Shown here piece after piece: positions 15,101-28,800 of a DNA stretch of 55,955 nt. Position 1 is the stretch's first letter; every line of letters starts with the position of its first letter. The notes under the pieces were generated by a model that saw only the letters and a program-made list of their open reading frames with translations, did no database searches and was not told where the DNA came from. Position numbers and translations under genes: made by a program. Location: contig JALJEE010001415.1 of the NCBI GenBank assembly GCA_023231475.1, positions 1 to 55,955 of the forward strand, given 5' to 3'. This DNA is from Seison nebaliae. Its lineage: Eukaryota > Rotifera > Pararotatoria > Seisonacea > Seisonidae.

Positions 15101-15751
15101 ATTCTCTCCTTCCGCAAAATATTCCATCTTCTTTTCCTATTCTTTCGGGAGATAAACGGAATAACGACAGATACATTTTCCTCAATTTCATATTCACATC
15201 AAATCACCCACTAAATGATAGAAAACAACGACTTTTCTCGTTCAATCTGCCCATTTAACTACCGTTTTGAAGTTGAGACGAAGAAATGAGAAAAGAAGAA
15301 ACCTCATTAAGAACTACGTAAGATATGTCGAGTTGGAAGTTAATGAAAAGAAGTTGTGAAGATTTTGACATCAAACGTCATTTGACAGTTGACATAATAA
15401 TTTATTGAGGAGTTGTTCAATTTCTTGTTAATCGATTATTAGACGAAAGAAACTAATTGCGAATTAACTGACAACTTATATGCAATCCTTCTAAACTCAC
15501 TCGACAAGGCGAGAAAATTTCTATAAGAGAGCGAAAATTCTTCATGGAAATTTTGTATATTTTCTGAGAAATTCAATTGAAATGAGTAGAATTAACGAGA
15601 AATAAAATCAATGGCAATCGAAAGTGGATCGTCAGATCGAGAAGGAATTGTAAAATCACAAAATGAAAGAAAAGAAAATGGTAAAATGATCAGAACATTT
15701 TAATTGTTTAATGAAATTTTCTTCTTCAAAGACTTTACTAAAAAAAATTCT
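6116..15751. other. 9.6-kb region without a convincing gene
   Basis: No open frame longer than about 92 codons, and none with family-like composition, was found on either strand. The frames near 8088-8312, 9569-10354, 11178-11423 and 13810-14284 are short, of low complexity and not linked by plausible splice sites. The part next to 6115 should hold the cadherin promoter and 5' leader. A short perfect hairpin (ATGTTGCT ... AGCAACAT) sits near 9083. The rest is AT-rich with scattered GATGAT and GAAGAA runs. It may be regulatory DNA for the cadherin, or may hide small exons or RNA genes. Confidence 0.5.
13032..13078. repeat. ACA/ATC trinucleotide microsatellite
   Basis: An imperfect run of ACA and ATC triplets. 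It produces a spurious Thr/Ser-rich open frame on the plus strand. No gene context. Confidence 0.8.
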
Positions 15752-18700
15752 TCATCTTTTCCGTCGATTTCGTTGATCGGAATAATCTTTGAAAAATTTC
15801 GCAATGAATTCGTATGGATTCTTCGGATTCTTGTTAACGCATTGCACAAGACATTCCGTCAACGGCTCTCGTACTGCCTCCAACAATTTATTCATAGCGA
15901 TACTATTGTTATCTGCATCATGTTTGACATTTGACATTTTCAATGTTTCCACATCGAACAAGTCTAAAAGGAGAATTAAGTGAGAGATTTCTAGGAAGAC
16001 AAACAAATTTTTTGAGAGGAAGATACTTGTTTGGAGAGTGTCTTATGAATTTCTTTTAATCGTTTCTTTTCATCTTCGATATCATTCTTCCGATAATCGT
16101 AATCGTTCGGCCGTTTTCCTAACTATGAAAATAAAAGGAAATGTTTTTCAACGAGTCGAAATTAAAATGAACAGCATCGACTGTATTCGCTGCTTGTTTT
16201 GTTTCGACTAAATGATATAAATTATCGCCATCATGATAGTATTTCGAATAATGAAGCGGAACACGACCAAACTAGAAAATATTCAAATTTAATCAATGAA
16301 GAGATTGAGCGGATAAGAGTTTGAACATGATCTTGTCGATCTAATAAATTCGTTTGTTCCTTCGTTAATTCGCGTATGATTTCCGTATCTGAAAATAAAG
16401 TGGCCAAATGCATTGGAGTGATACCCAAATGATTACAATAAGTCTTCGTTCGTTTATTCGATATCGTTGCTCGTTTTGCACGAAGTGATGACGATGGATT
16501 AAACATCAATTCAATAAAATCATTTTGACATTCCTATCATTAACTGGAATTAAGAAAAGGAATTGAAGGAATTGCCAACTGAAATCTTTTTTAATCCGTC
16601 CATAATTTGTCCGAATAATTGAACTGATGCAAAATCACTCGAACTATCAATTCGACGTAAATCTTCATGAAGATATTTTGTCAATTGTAAATTGTTCATC
16701 AATTCCATTTGACCGACAATCTTCTCTTCTATTGCATCTTCATCACCACCATTATTCAAAATGTTTTTTATCCATTTTTTCAATTGATTCATAATTTCAA
16801 TTTTCGCTTCTTCATTCTCGAATGACGATTTCATCACTTTATCTGAAAAAAACACTTATTTATAGTAATGATGATAATTTAATTTAACCAAGACAATTCT
16901 CACGATCATTCAAATTTCTTACTGAAATACTTTTTATATTCATTTCATTCTCCATACCAATCGTTCTCAAAAGAATTGCAATTACTCTAAATGAGAATTG
17001 AATTGAGAAGATATTTCAAAATTGAACTTGGCTGATGCATCACGTATGGTGGAACTACTTAATCTTGTCTTATGTTTCTCCGCTTGATCAACCGCCAAAT
17101 GGAGATATGTGTTGAGAGTGTTGGTTTGTCGATCGCAATATATTCTTTCTCCCAATTTCCCACATAATTTCTGCACCTGATTTATTGATGATTCTTTAAT
17201 GCTTTTCTCTAATTCGCTTGACCACGAATTCTTACCTAAACAATCAACCGCCTTCACATTTGACAAACAATGAGGGAAACCTTCGAAATCCATATGGATC
17301 TTATTTTTGAGTTGAACGATATGCGAACACAAATTACGGTATTTCTTCCGGAGGTCGAACTCTACCAATCAATTTTTAAAATATCAAAAATATTTTCCAT
17401 GGAAATTAAAAATTGGATGAATTAAACGAAGTACAACGAATGATGACATTCATTCAATAATCATACTCATTGAACTTATTTCAAATTTGTTACCATGCCA
17501 TTCATTACTACAACAATTTCTCTTTCTTTCTCTCGCATTCTCTGTCACTTAGGAACCATTTCTCAGATAATCACTTATTCTTGTTTCTTTTTCAATTTAT
17601 AATTATCCACAACCGTTTTTCACACTAGCACACACATAAACACACACACACATACACATGGGCACACACATAGAGACACCACAAAAAAACAAAACAAACA
17701 ATAACAACAATTCTAGAATTAGTGATGCTTGTCAATCATTTGATGTTGAATGTTGGCAAACATACATGAAATGAAATCACAACTTTCCTTTAAGTCATTT
17801 CTTAAAAATATTGATCAATCGTTTGTTATATGATCATCCGGCAATATTTACCAAATGGTACACAATTATAAAATCGTCACAATAGAAACAAGAGGACAAG
17901 AAAAATGAGAGAGATAATGAATATACAAACCACAACGTTCGATATTGCATTGACGAAATGCTTCGTATAAGTGATTGAGTGTTGCTGATGGTTTGAATGC
18001 CTCGATTAATAATACTCGATACTCTTCGAAGAAAACTTTCGCTAGAGATGACGAATGTTTATAATCGTTCGGTGCAAAATGATTCTTGGAAAAAAGGAAA
18101 AACAGTAAATGATCAGCGGAAATATGTGTTTATTTAATCGTTCGAGATATACTTCTGACAACGTCTCAATAGAAATTCGATAGAAATTTCCTATGAAATT
18201 TATGAGAATTTAACATATTCCCCAGCAATTATAAGACTCCAATGAAAACTGATGAAACTGCTTGGAAATATCATATCGCTCGATTATATCTGACGGTTAC
18301 TTGAACATTTTTAATGACGTACCCGATAAAACATACATTTCATTATCGATATTTATTTCTTAATATTTATACGGCCATCCTACTACCTCTATCGAACGAA
18401 TACTTTTATTCTTTTACCGTAAAAAAGTATATCGTATTATGTTGTATATATTCGTTGTATATCTGTTGTCAAAGAGACGGAAGAAATTGAATGCAAACTA
18501 ATAAAACATATATATAATCCTCATATGAACATTTCGAGGAAACATATAAGCAACAATATATTAAAAGTCAAACGAGAACAAATTAGTTCTTTGAACCAAT
18601 TTCTAATTCTCTTCGGTTCTACCGGAACCGTCACCATAAAATAAAGAATCCACTTCCCATTTACCTTCTTCATCCTTAATACGATTGATATTAATAATCT

Positions 18701-21700
18701 TATTAAAATTTTAACGTTATCATTAACTTCATTAATTTTATGCTAATTTTAACGACCTCATATTTCGTTACAAAGACATAACCATCATCAAATGAAATGT
18801 TAAGCACTAAATCGCCCATTAAAGTAGCTAATGAATTGGTGGAACACCCGTCATAAAAATAACTAAAAATTTTTAAATTCCATTCTCACTTCAATGGAGA
18901 TTGAATAAAGGATCTGATATTTAGATATATATTATATATATTATAAATATTATCATCGTAAATGATAATAGAAAAAAGGTAAAAAGGTGAAATGGAGAAG
19001 AGAATTAATTTTATGTTTTATTCGTGACAAGTTAGACTAACAACTAACAATGAGACGTAAAAGCTTTTATGATGTGATGCCATATAAGACTGGTGATAAA
19101 ACTAACGGAATCGAAGGTTTCGTTAAGTTGTATAAATATATGTTTTTTCGAACGGATACGATTTAATAGAATTTCAAATATTCGTTTCATTGTCATATTA
19201 TCTTCATAATATTTATTGAATGCCATGATATAATGTAGAACATTGCGACCTAACTGCAATTGATGATGATTTAATTGAGATCTGAACGACAACTAACACA
19301 ATCAGTTAACGTCCAAATATAGACATTCTGATCGAGATAATCCGACAAGAAATTGATACGAAACGTTGACGGATTAACATATGATGTTGTATCATTCTCT
19401 GATTTGAATGTATATAACATGTAAGTCATAATGAAACGTTGAATTGGTGGTATGCCACATGGCCAAAGACTATTTCCGTTATAAGCCAAAGTGGAAAAGA
19501 TGTATTGCTTCGAAGCAATATTCTTCCGACCATGCGACCTGCAAAACATTACTGTTAACGATTCAATCTCTTCACATTGACCCTTTGATAATCATATAAA
19601 TATTTTTGAAAAAAAAAGAAAACTATTCAAACTTTCAATTTCTTCATCTCTCTCAAGAAACTCGAAGTGTTCTCCGTTACGATAATTTTACTCAGATTAT
19701 TCATCTTCTTTAATTGAGTTGGTTTTCGATTAGGAAGAATCGAATTTTTCCCGGGTAATTTTGTCAGTTCATTCTTCAAATGACGGAAATAAGTAAGAAA
19801 ATTAACAGCAAGTATTCGTTCCACTTCCATGACGGGAATCTTCTTACTCATTAAAATGAGACATTCATCGATAAACTACCGGTATCATTTCAAACTGTGA
19901 GAATTAATGGAAAGAATGAAACTTCGAAAAAATTTCCCATTGTTAAATTGGTTGTAGAGTTCGTGTTGAATAAGAGACGATAAAAATAAATGATGTCGAA
20001 TATATTGAAACCGTCCTGGAATCGTCGATTAAAATGTAATCGAAATGTTAAGAGATTGGTGAACATTTCAAAAATGAAAATGTTCCATTCACTGAATTGA
20101 TGTTGAAGTTTCTTTTCTTGATTATTCTGATCGTTCATCAATAAAGTCATCATCATCAATTCAGTGATGACATGATGTAATGTATGACCGTCATGGAGAT
20201 AATGAACGAAAATTATATAATATTCGTCTTCATTTCGACTCAGCCATTTCTCCGCTGTCCTTTTCATACAATCGATGACGACCGGTGATGGTATAATATC
20301 GGAACAATGTCCAATAATTTCATCTATAGAATTTTCATTCATTTTTAAAAGTTGTTTCCATTTACGTTCCATTGATAAGAGGTATCCAAAAATCGAATAT
20401 TCAATACGACAACATCTCAAATGTTCCTCAATCACGAACTCTCCATCGTACGATGATAATTCTTCATCTTTCAATAAGTTTTCATTAAATTTTTTAAAAA
20501 TAAAAAACTTTCGGTTATCGATTCCGTCTGTTGGAGTGAAACTAAAAAAAACATCATCAATAAAAAGAATGTAGAAAGTAATGAATATAACAAGAAAGTT
20601 TTGCTGAAAATTTTCCACTCGTTTCATTCACCGCCATTAAACCGTTTGAATCGGTTGAACTATTACCGAATGTTCCACTTTTTAACATTGCCGGGGAGAT
20701 GTGTCTCTAGAAATAATATTTATAAAATTCAATCTCATTTTAATGATATGTATTAAAGTGACGAAATTGATTCTCCTGAAACCTTTTCCACACTTTCTCC
20801 ATATTCTCTTCAACAATCCTCATTTTTTTTCAATATTTGAAACTATATTTATTTTGATAAATAATTTCCGATTTCGGATCATATCAGTATTTTCAGTCCT
20901 AATATTAGTGATATCAGCTCAATTAGAATTAATTCATGGACAGAATGAATAGAGAAAATTAATCAGGAACTCTATTTTCAAACGTGTAAATTATGGAAAA
21001 TAAACGTAATTTAATTGATTTTCATCCGATCCAATTTGTAATAACAATTCATAAAATCTTTTCGTCTTCTTCCATTGGATTGCTGCGTAATGTAATGGAA
21101 TATTACCTTTCTTAAAGAAACATGAATATGTGAATGAGAAAGAAGAAAATTCATTGAATCGAACGACATCCGTCTGATACATGAGATGAGGAAACTCTTC
21201 AACCAAATATTCGACAACATTCTCACATTCATATGAAATTGCCGATTGGAGGGGTAATCTTCCTAGTTCGTCGATACAAATCAAAACATTTTCATCTTGT
21301 CCGATAATCTCTTTGACCTTCTCCAAATTATCAGTCTGGATATAAAGGAAAAATTGTTTAATATTCTCCTGGTGACGATATGATGATGTGGAGAGAAAGG
21401 TGGAATGGATTTGTAACGTGATAATTTTGACTTTTTTTTAAAAAATTCCTGAATCTCTCCTCGTTGTCATCATTTGGATGAGGTGCAGGTGAGGGAAGAT
21501 TGAAGTGTGAATAGATTCCTGCTTGGATCAATATCTCTTCATATTTCTTATCTTCTCTCCATAAGAAATCATTGAGAAGTTCAATCACAAACTGATTAAT
21601 TTTCTCATCTTCTATTACCAGTAAACAATCGAATACTGTATCTCCAAATGCATCACGTTGTGCCAAATTGACATCTTGTTCAATGGCCAGATCGAACAGT

Positions 21701-21954
21701 CTTCGAAGAAAGGTGAAATGTTTTTGAATAGGAACTTTTAATGCTTTCTTCTCACGATAAATATCAATTTTGTTCAGATATTCATTCAATGTATAAGGAA
21801 ATGAATTGCCGTTAATTAATCGATGTAATATACTTTGATTATGATGAAATATTGATTGAATTTCATCATCTAAATCACTAATCCAATCCGCTTCCGTTGG
21901 ATAGACATCAGTGAACGCCAATTCGACAGGTAACGATTCGATGAAATATTTCAT
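15752..21954 (-). CDS. large ankyrin-repeat protein with C-terminal Dpy-30-like motif
   Basis: A many-exon gene reading from MKYFIESLPVELAF at 21954 to a stop at 15752. The exons I could phase include 21954-21418, 21335-21168, 21110-21006, 20706-20592, and then coding blocks near 20.5-19.9, 19.87-19.63, 19.53-19.32, 19.26-19.15, 18.09-17.93, 17.38-17.02, 16.98-16.86, 16.84-16.57, 16.53-16.32, 16.26-16.17, 16.12-16.0 and 15.96-15.75 kb. Most introns are 41-60 nt. Ankyrin units are visible as GRLPLQSAI, KGNIPLHYAA, DGHTLHHVI, LGRNVLHYIM, NTYLHLAV, LGITPMHLATL, FGRVPLHYSK and LGKRPNDYDY. The end (LVQCVNKNPKNPYEFIAKFF) matches the Dpy-30 dimerisation motif pattern NP.EFLA. Dpy-30-type motifs dock proteins to chromatin methylase or axonemal scaffolds. 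A cytoskeletal or ciliary scaffold role is inference. The junctions near 19.6 kb and across the 18.1-19.1 kb intron are not certain, so two adjacent genes are possible. Confidence 0.72.
17622..17672. repeat. CA-rich microsatellite in an ankyrin-gene intron
   Basis: Imperfect (CA)n interrupted by T, A and GGG. It lies inside the roughly 550-nt intron between the coding blocks at 17.93 and 17.38 kb. Confidence 0.8.
18603..18862 (-). CDS. two orphan coding-like exons of unknown protein
   Basis: On the minus strand, 18862-18757 reads open for 35 codons (GCSTNSLATLMGDLVLNISF within it) and ends at a GT donor. A 58-nt AT-rich intron follows, then 18698-18603 reads 31 codons (RIKDEEGKWEVDSLFYGDGS within it) to a TAG stop. 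Phase, splice sites and amino-acid texture all look like a genuine gene end. Upstream there is an acceptor-like TTTTTAG, but I found no start or further exon before the ankyrin coding block at 19.1 kb. It could be a nested gene on the same strand, a gene separating two ankyrin genes, or a relic. The protein family is not recognised. Confidence 0.5.
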
Positions 21955-24327
21955 TTCTTTTCACGATGCAATTGGAATGTATAAGAATAAGACATATAAT
22001 CTAATAAGAATATCAGATTATTAAATTTTAAAGGGAAAACTTATCTAAATAAATTTATATATTCTGTCTATAAATTTTCCTCTTTTTCTTATACACATCG
22101 TCGACATAAGGATGCATGATAATGCTTTCCATTTGTTTGCATGAAAACAGAGCTAAATATTTTTCTTATTCTTTTTACATCATCGTCATTATTATCATCA
22201 GCATAATTATCGTTATGATGTCGTTGAAGCGATCGTCTCATTTTACTTATAATCTTCAATCATGTTCAGGTATGTATCTATTCTTTGTGGTTGGCATGAC
22301 AACCGTTGTGTAATACAATAGATCATTGATCGACTCTGATCTTCAATGAAAATTTTCTCCTTGTTGAAAGGAAATATAGAATGTACATTGATAATACTCC
22401 AAGTCATCAACATCAGTTAATATGACGGCGAAATAATCATGTTAAATTAAATGATTCCGAATAGAAAATGCTCGTACATCTCTCACACACGAACAATAAT
22501 AGGAATTCGGAAAATTAATGTTATTTTTTATTGATCTTCCGTACTAATATGTCGTTATTCACATTTGTTTCTCATCAAATTATTAGGAATGAATGACCTC
22601 GGCAGTTTAAAGATTTATATTCGTCATTAATAAATTGAATTTCCCACTAATCAACATAAGCCCATAATGGAATCAATTGAAATGAAACATTTCATTATCC
22701 AAAATTCTATTCTAGACATATAATATTATCTCTTAAGTTTTAAGTGAATTTCAATTAAAGACCATTAAATAAAGTTTCAGATAATCAAAGTGTTTATTTA
22801 TTAATAATTTATTTCCGTTAAGTGTAAATGAATCCTTTCAACACAGTTTCTATTAGTTTCTTCTATTAATCAGTAGAAATTATCTAGCTCGCAACATAAC
22901 AGTTGTTAGATTAGAAGTAAAAATAATAAAATGAAGAATCAGACAATTTGAAAACGTGGGTAAATTCCATGGAAAAGTTGTAAGCCTAGAGTTTGAAGAT
23001 TAAAAAGAATGGAAAACTGAGAAGAAAAGAATGTGGATTCTATTTACCTATGTAAGTAATTATTCGATGTGTTTGTTTAAATTAATCTTTTCACAGATTT
23101 CTGAATTTTTCTTTTGTTTTGCGTATATTACACGCATACGTAAGTGCTGATACCATCGTTTGGGATAGGAGATTAGATAGACATAATTCTCTTGTCCCTT
23201 ATTTCAATGAATGTGTTCGAATGGGAATCATATATTTGATGAATCATTATTTCATCGTTCATTTTCGAATGTCACATTCATTTGGTGTTTGGAGTCTAAA
23301 GTTTAGACGTTTCCCATTTCATTGGGACCCAACGTCATTTCAGCCATTCCCTTTTCATTTCCTCTTATTTCTCCGTTCGATATTTTTCTTCTCTTGCCAC
23401 TAGTCGACAAAACAAGTAATTAGAATGATATATATTTGAATTGAAAGATTTATTTTCCTTTCCTATCATACAAACGTACGTTCTCTTGCCTCAACTTTCT
23501 CCACATCATTCAGTGTCATTTTTACGATTTTTAGATAGGCGATGATATTGTTGATGTGTCCTGTTATAGTCGAACGTTAATTCAACTTTATCATTCTGCC
23601 ACTTTTCCCTCGAAGAGAAATAATTAAATTTTATTCGTTCAAATTCTTAATTATATTAATGTTTACATTCTCCTTCTGTCCACTTTCCTCTTCTCCATCT
23701 TCATATTTGAAAAGTTAAAATTCTCATATCACATTTCTTTCGAATGTTGTGTATGTAGGAAATATATATGAATTAATTTACTTCATTCTTCTCTTTCTTT
23801 TCTCTCCTCACCATTTATTTATATTCCAATTAAATCAACAAATAATCAATGAGAATCTCTTCTTATCTGAAACGAATTCCCAATTTAATTTCGATCTCCT
23901 AATCATTCTTCCCTTGAGATTAAAATTGAAAATTTCAATTCTTTCACCAAATTTTCCTCCGTTTCATTTCCAAATCTCCCTCCATCCATCCATCCATCCA
24001 TCCATTCATCCATCTGTCTCATGTGGTGACATGAGGAGACGAACTTCGATTATCGGATCATATATCCTCTGTTTGACGGGAGTCATTTAACTAACCATGT
24101 TCCATTTATTTGAAGAAATAATTTCTAATTTCTTCTAAAAAAATGAATTGATGGGAGAGAAGTTAAATAGAATTCAATTTTCATTTTTCAATGGAAAAAT
24201 ATTTATCAAATATTTTTTATTTTCGAATTTTCATTTTTTCTTTTCCATCCTTAGAGATTTGTACGAAAATCTTTTATTGTCTACCTTTTGTCGAACTCTT
24301 TCATTTCTCCCATCTGAACATATAAAA
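21955..24327. other. intergenic, no gene seen
   Basis: Divergent spacer between the ankyrin gene (minus) and profilin (plus), so it should carry both promoters. It contains only short, low-complexity open frames. A pyrimidine-rich stretch and an ATCC microsatellite lie near its right end. Confidence 0.5.
23979..24013. repeat. (ATCC)n microsatellite
   Basis: About eight tandem CATC/ATCC units with one substitution. It sits roughly 320 bp upstream of the profilin start codon. Confidence 0.85.
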
Positions 24328-24755
24328 ATGAGTTGGTCTAGCTATATTGATACTCTCCTCCGGAGCAAAGCAATGGAACATTGCGTCATTGCTGGTTTCG
24401 ATGGGAACGTGTGGGCCGGTAGTCCAAATTTCCCTTTAGATAAATCCCAAGTTTATTTTTCATTACTCGTTCCAACATTTCAACTTGTTCTTGTACAAAG
24501 ATTACGTTATTAGCCAAATCTCTGAAAGATCCACAAACCATCCAAACTGAAGGTATTAAAGTTGGAGATGATAAATATACGATGGTGAGAGCGGAAGACA
24601 ATTGTCTCATATTTCGGTCGCTCAAATTGGGAATGATTGTCTATGGAACTCAACAGGCATGTCTGATCGCGTTGCACGGAGAAGGTCAGAAGACGGAGAC
24701 GTGCAACACAGCCATGGGACGTGTCGTCGACTTTTTGGTGAAGAAGGGATATTAA
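24328..24755 (+). CDS. profilin
   Basis: A two-exon gene, 24328-24450 and 24501-24755, with a 50-nt intron in phase 0, giving 125 residues. That is the usual length of the family (about 125-130). The protein opens with MSWSSYID, the profilin N-terminal helix that contributes Trp and Tyr to poly-proline binding. It continues with HCVIAGFDGNVWAGSPNFPL, the hallmark AI.G.DGSVWA strand region. The C-terminal helix ends TAMGRVVDFLVKKGY, matching the conserved C-terminal helix and terminal Tyr. Profilins bind monomeric actin and proline-rich proteins in the cytoplasm to feed filament growth. The start codon follows a purine-rich AAAA context. The gene looks intact. Confidence 0.95.
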
Positions 24756-25820
24756 ATGAATCGAAATATGGCTTCCAACTTCCATTTTATTCTATTTTAC
24801 AACATCTTTTTTTTTTAAAATTATTGAACAAATTTATAGAAAGAAGCAAATTTATTTTTTATCATCATCATCATCACATTTATCAATATCGATATCATCT
24901 AAAAATCAAATTGAAAATAAATTTTTGTTAAGAAACAAATTCATTCAAAGAATAATCATTCTATTTATAAATCTTCATCTCATCCCATCGATTTGTTACC
25001 GAGATTGACGTGAGATTGGATAGAGTATCAAATTTCTCCTTTTCCCCCCTCCCATCCATCGAATATAAACGTTAAACATTTTTTTCTTTTCGGCCAACTT
25101 CCTAGTTCTTTTGCCTTCTTTTTACCACAAACCTTTCCCACAAACCTTTCCCACATTTCAATTCTTCTCTCCAACTCTCCCCTGACGAGTGTGAAAAAGA
25201 AGTGACGAATGAAGTTTATCAATCCCAAATTCAAATGTTGTTATGTTATTCAAGTTTTTTTTGGCGAAATTTAATTTCTTCATTTTTCTTCACTAATTCT
25301 TTTCCACTATAATTTTCGACGCATATTAATTTAATTAACTTCACTTTCCACCGAAATTAAATGATATTACGACTGTGATTTTATCCCATTTCTCAGATGA
25401 TGGTAATATTAACAATAAATAAAAGGTTTCGGATTAAACAATTTTTTCTTTCCTCTTTCTCCTCTGGATATATGGAAATTAAATAAATTTCATCATTGTT
25501 CTCATAAGAACATTTTCATTTTCATCGACAAATAAAATTCTATTTAATTTTCCTTCAATTTCATCTATGTCCAATAATTTCTTTATTATAACCTCACAAG
25601 AATGCACAAATCAGACATTTTTCATCAATCGATTCAGACATTAAAAATTCATTCGATTTATTTCTCTCAATTCTTTAACTAAATTCCATTGATAGGAAGA
25701 AAAAGATGGAAATGGTACAAAAGGAAAACTATGAAATAAAAAAAAATGCTCATAAGAATATCAAATTGTCATGAACATAACATGAAAAAAATGTGGAGAT
25801 ATTTCCCCAATTGAATCATT
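24756..25820. other. convergent spacer
   Basis: AT-rich DNA between the 3' ends of profilin (plus) and the large helical-protein gene (minus). AATAAA-like signals occur on both strands (for example AAAATAAA near 24917), fitting 3' untranslated regions. An imperfect direct repeat of CACAAACCTTTCCCA occurs near 25126. Nothing else was recognised. Confidence 0.5.
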
Positions 25821-28800
25821 TCACAATTCTTCAAATAACAATTGAGTGAAAGAATATTTTTGAAATTGCAATAATTCTTGATAGATGTCTTCCGTTAATG
25901 ATCTCGTTTCTGGCGAACTAACACTTTCGCTACTTTTACTATTTTCATATATTTGATTATCATTATGAAATTCATTTGATGTCCCATCACCCATATCATC
26001 ATCAAGGTTAGAAGAATGAGAAACGGATTTTTCTGATTGAATATTATCGGTCATTTCAACGTCAAGTTTGAATAAAGGATTTGGTATGTTGGTTGGAAAA
26101 CGTTCTCCTTTCGTTTCGGGAGTATCTAAAGTTGAAGTGAATTCTTCAAATGTCGACGTTCCTGTAAAATCGTCGTGAGAATGAATGGGAAAACATTTAA
26201 GATTTTCTAATGTGGAACCCATGAGGGAAAGTTGACCTTTCCTATTTTTTATTAATAGCAAAATATTTTCATATTGTTCATAAAATTCATCTCTTGGATA
26301 TCCGTCTTTGAAAGAGAAAGTGGTCGTATCGTTTGTCATTGAATCGTTGTATGAGGATAAGAATAATTTGATATGTTTATCTTTCAATTGATAAAGATCG
26401 AATTGTTTATCATAAATTGAAATGATTTCTTGGAACATTTTCAAATAATAATCTTTTATTCCTTCCTTCTCTAACAATACTAATAAGGAACTTCGAGGAA
26501 ATATCGTTTTTGAGATATCGAATAAATCGAAAATGAAATTCAATAAATTCCAATTGAAAGAATAGAAAGTGTAAGAAGAGATGATGAAGAAGTTGTGGAG
26601 GATTTTTATCAATTCTTTACCAAATTTTATAGTTTTTTCTACAATTTCCGTATATTCAACTTCACTTAATTTCACGAATTTCAATTCACTAACATTCTCC
26701 ACATTCACTTGATGAGTATGACAAAGAGTTTTATAATGAAATAATTGAATTGTTCGTGAAATACAAATTCCGAATTTGAATTGATTCGTATTGAACATCT
26801 TCTTCATGAGCTGAAAAACGTCTTCGTGAAAGAGTGTTAGATGGAAAGTATTGAGTAGAATATGATCGAAATTTAAAAGAGAAATACATTTCCATTCGAT
26901 AAGTTTAATGAAGAGAAGAATATAATAATTGTTAGAGAATTTCAAAGATTTATCATAATTTCTCCTAATTTCATTTGGCATAATTCGTTTCCTCAAATAA
27001 TTGAATGGGAAAATATGATAAATATTTCTTGACAATTTACGATTTTCACAAAAAATATTCTCCTCTAAAAATTTGCGTAATTCGAATGTCATTCTTTCCA
27101 TATCGATCACATCATTAACGATTAATGATCGTTCGTCAATGACATGAGAGTTTGAATAACTTGTCAAATTCACTAACAACTCGATCACTTTCACATATGT
27201 CAATGAAGTTAATAAGAATTTATATGAACAATATTCTCCAACTGAATTCCCAAATCCATATGATGATGATGATAAAAGTTTTGAGGAACAATGGACAAAT
27301 TCTTCTAATAATTCATGAAGTTCATCATATCGTTTTGATGGTGTGAATGAATAATAATTGAGAAAATATTGACGAATTATTTCATAGAAATTATTGAAGA
27401 GAATTAAAATTATTTCATAATAATCAATATTCTCCAATAATCTATCAACAACAACTTTCAACACTTTTATCAGACATTTATCAATTTCTTTCAATGTCGT
27501 AAAATTATCATAAGTTTTGAGAACATAATATTTCTTAAATAAATTCAATTTCTCTTCAACATTAATTTTCATTATATGATGAATGTCATTCATTTGAATC
27601 TGATCTATTATCGAAATTATTCCTTTCAATTCATCAATCATCGACAATTCTGTTCGATCGATTAAATTTCTTAACCGTTTCACTCGATGTTTATCGAAAT
27701 AATACGAAATAAATATTAGAATGGAAATATTTCGAGTGTGAAAAAAGAATTGTTCGATTTTTTGAAGGAAATTTTGAAGTGGAAGAAAATCGTTAGAGAT
27801 ACTCAAAATTGCTGGTAAGAGATAGATATGAACATCCATATCAATTTCCCGATTATAGAAATAATGGATGATTCTTGAAATGACGTTATTTCGTTTCTTG
27901 TTAATCGATGAAATTTTCCATTTAGCTCCTGTCGTCGTTACGAGTGGCCAATTGGTCATTTTAAGAAGGAGAATCGTTTTCATATCACTTGTTTTCGTCA
28001 TCAACGAAAAATGACCGTTCAAAATGGTAAGAATAATAAAATTTAAGAGTTTTACTAATATCGATCGATTAGTTATATTATTCGTTCTGTTCAAACAATT
28101 GAGATAAATGTCAATGTCACAAATGAATTGTGGAATTAGTGATAGAATATTATTGACATAAAATAAAATATTAATTCCATTAATATTTCTATAATAGTCT
28201 TCAGTATCATCGAAATTAGTTGGGATATGTCGGAAGATTTTAATTAAATTTAACAACCAATCTTCTTTAATTCGCATATTCAATAAATGTTGTTGGAATG
28301 AATTGAAGCCGAGAAGTGAGAGAATTTTGGGAAAAGTCGAATAAGTTTTTATCAAATTTTCATTATCGATCTCTCGCAATGAATTGAATAAACTTTTTTC
28401 TTCATTTAAACTTCGTCTTAATTCTTGAAGGAGAATTGTCGTTCCAATATTCTTATATTGGACATTCGATGTAATTGTTTGAGTGATGAATGTTCCATCA
28501 AATGTGAGTGGAATATTTGGCAGGAACATCAATAATCGATTATATAATTCATATGAACGGATAGTATGAGAATTGACCAATTGATATTGGAAGTGAGAGA
28601 GAGTATTTCGAAAGAAAAGAAAATCATTTCGTTTTTGAAGGAAAGTAATAATAATCTCTTCAATGAATGTTTGATGGATTGGAAAGATCATTAATAATCT
28701 TTTCAATATAGGATCTGTCATTATTTCTTTATGAAATTCGACGAATGAAAAAATATAATTTAATATTTTCGAACGAATAAATTCATCTGTATCGAATAAT

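Noticed and set aside
20275-20574. 99-residue plus-strand frame opposite the ankyrin gene
   Set aside because: The minus-strand reading there carries ankyrin features and correct splice phases; the plus frame is its shadow.
23119-23403. 94-residue plus-strand frame upstream of profilin
   Set aside because: Phe/His-rich composition typical of pyrimidine-rich AT-biased DNA; no conserved pattern.
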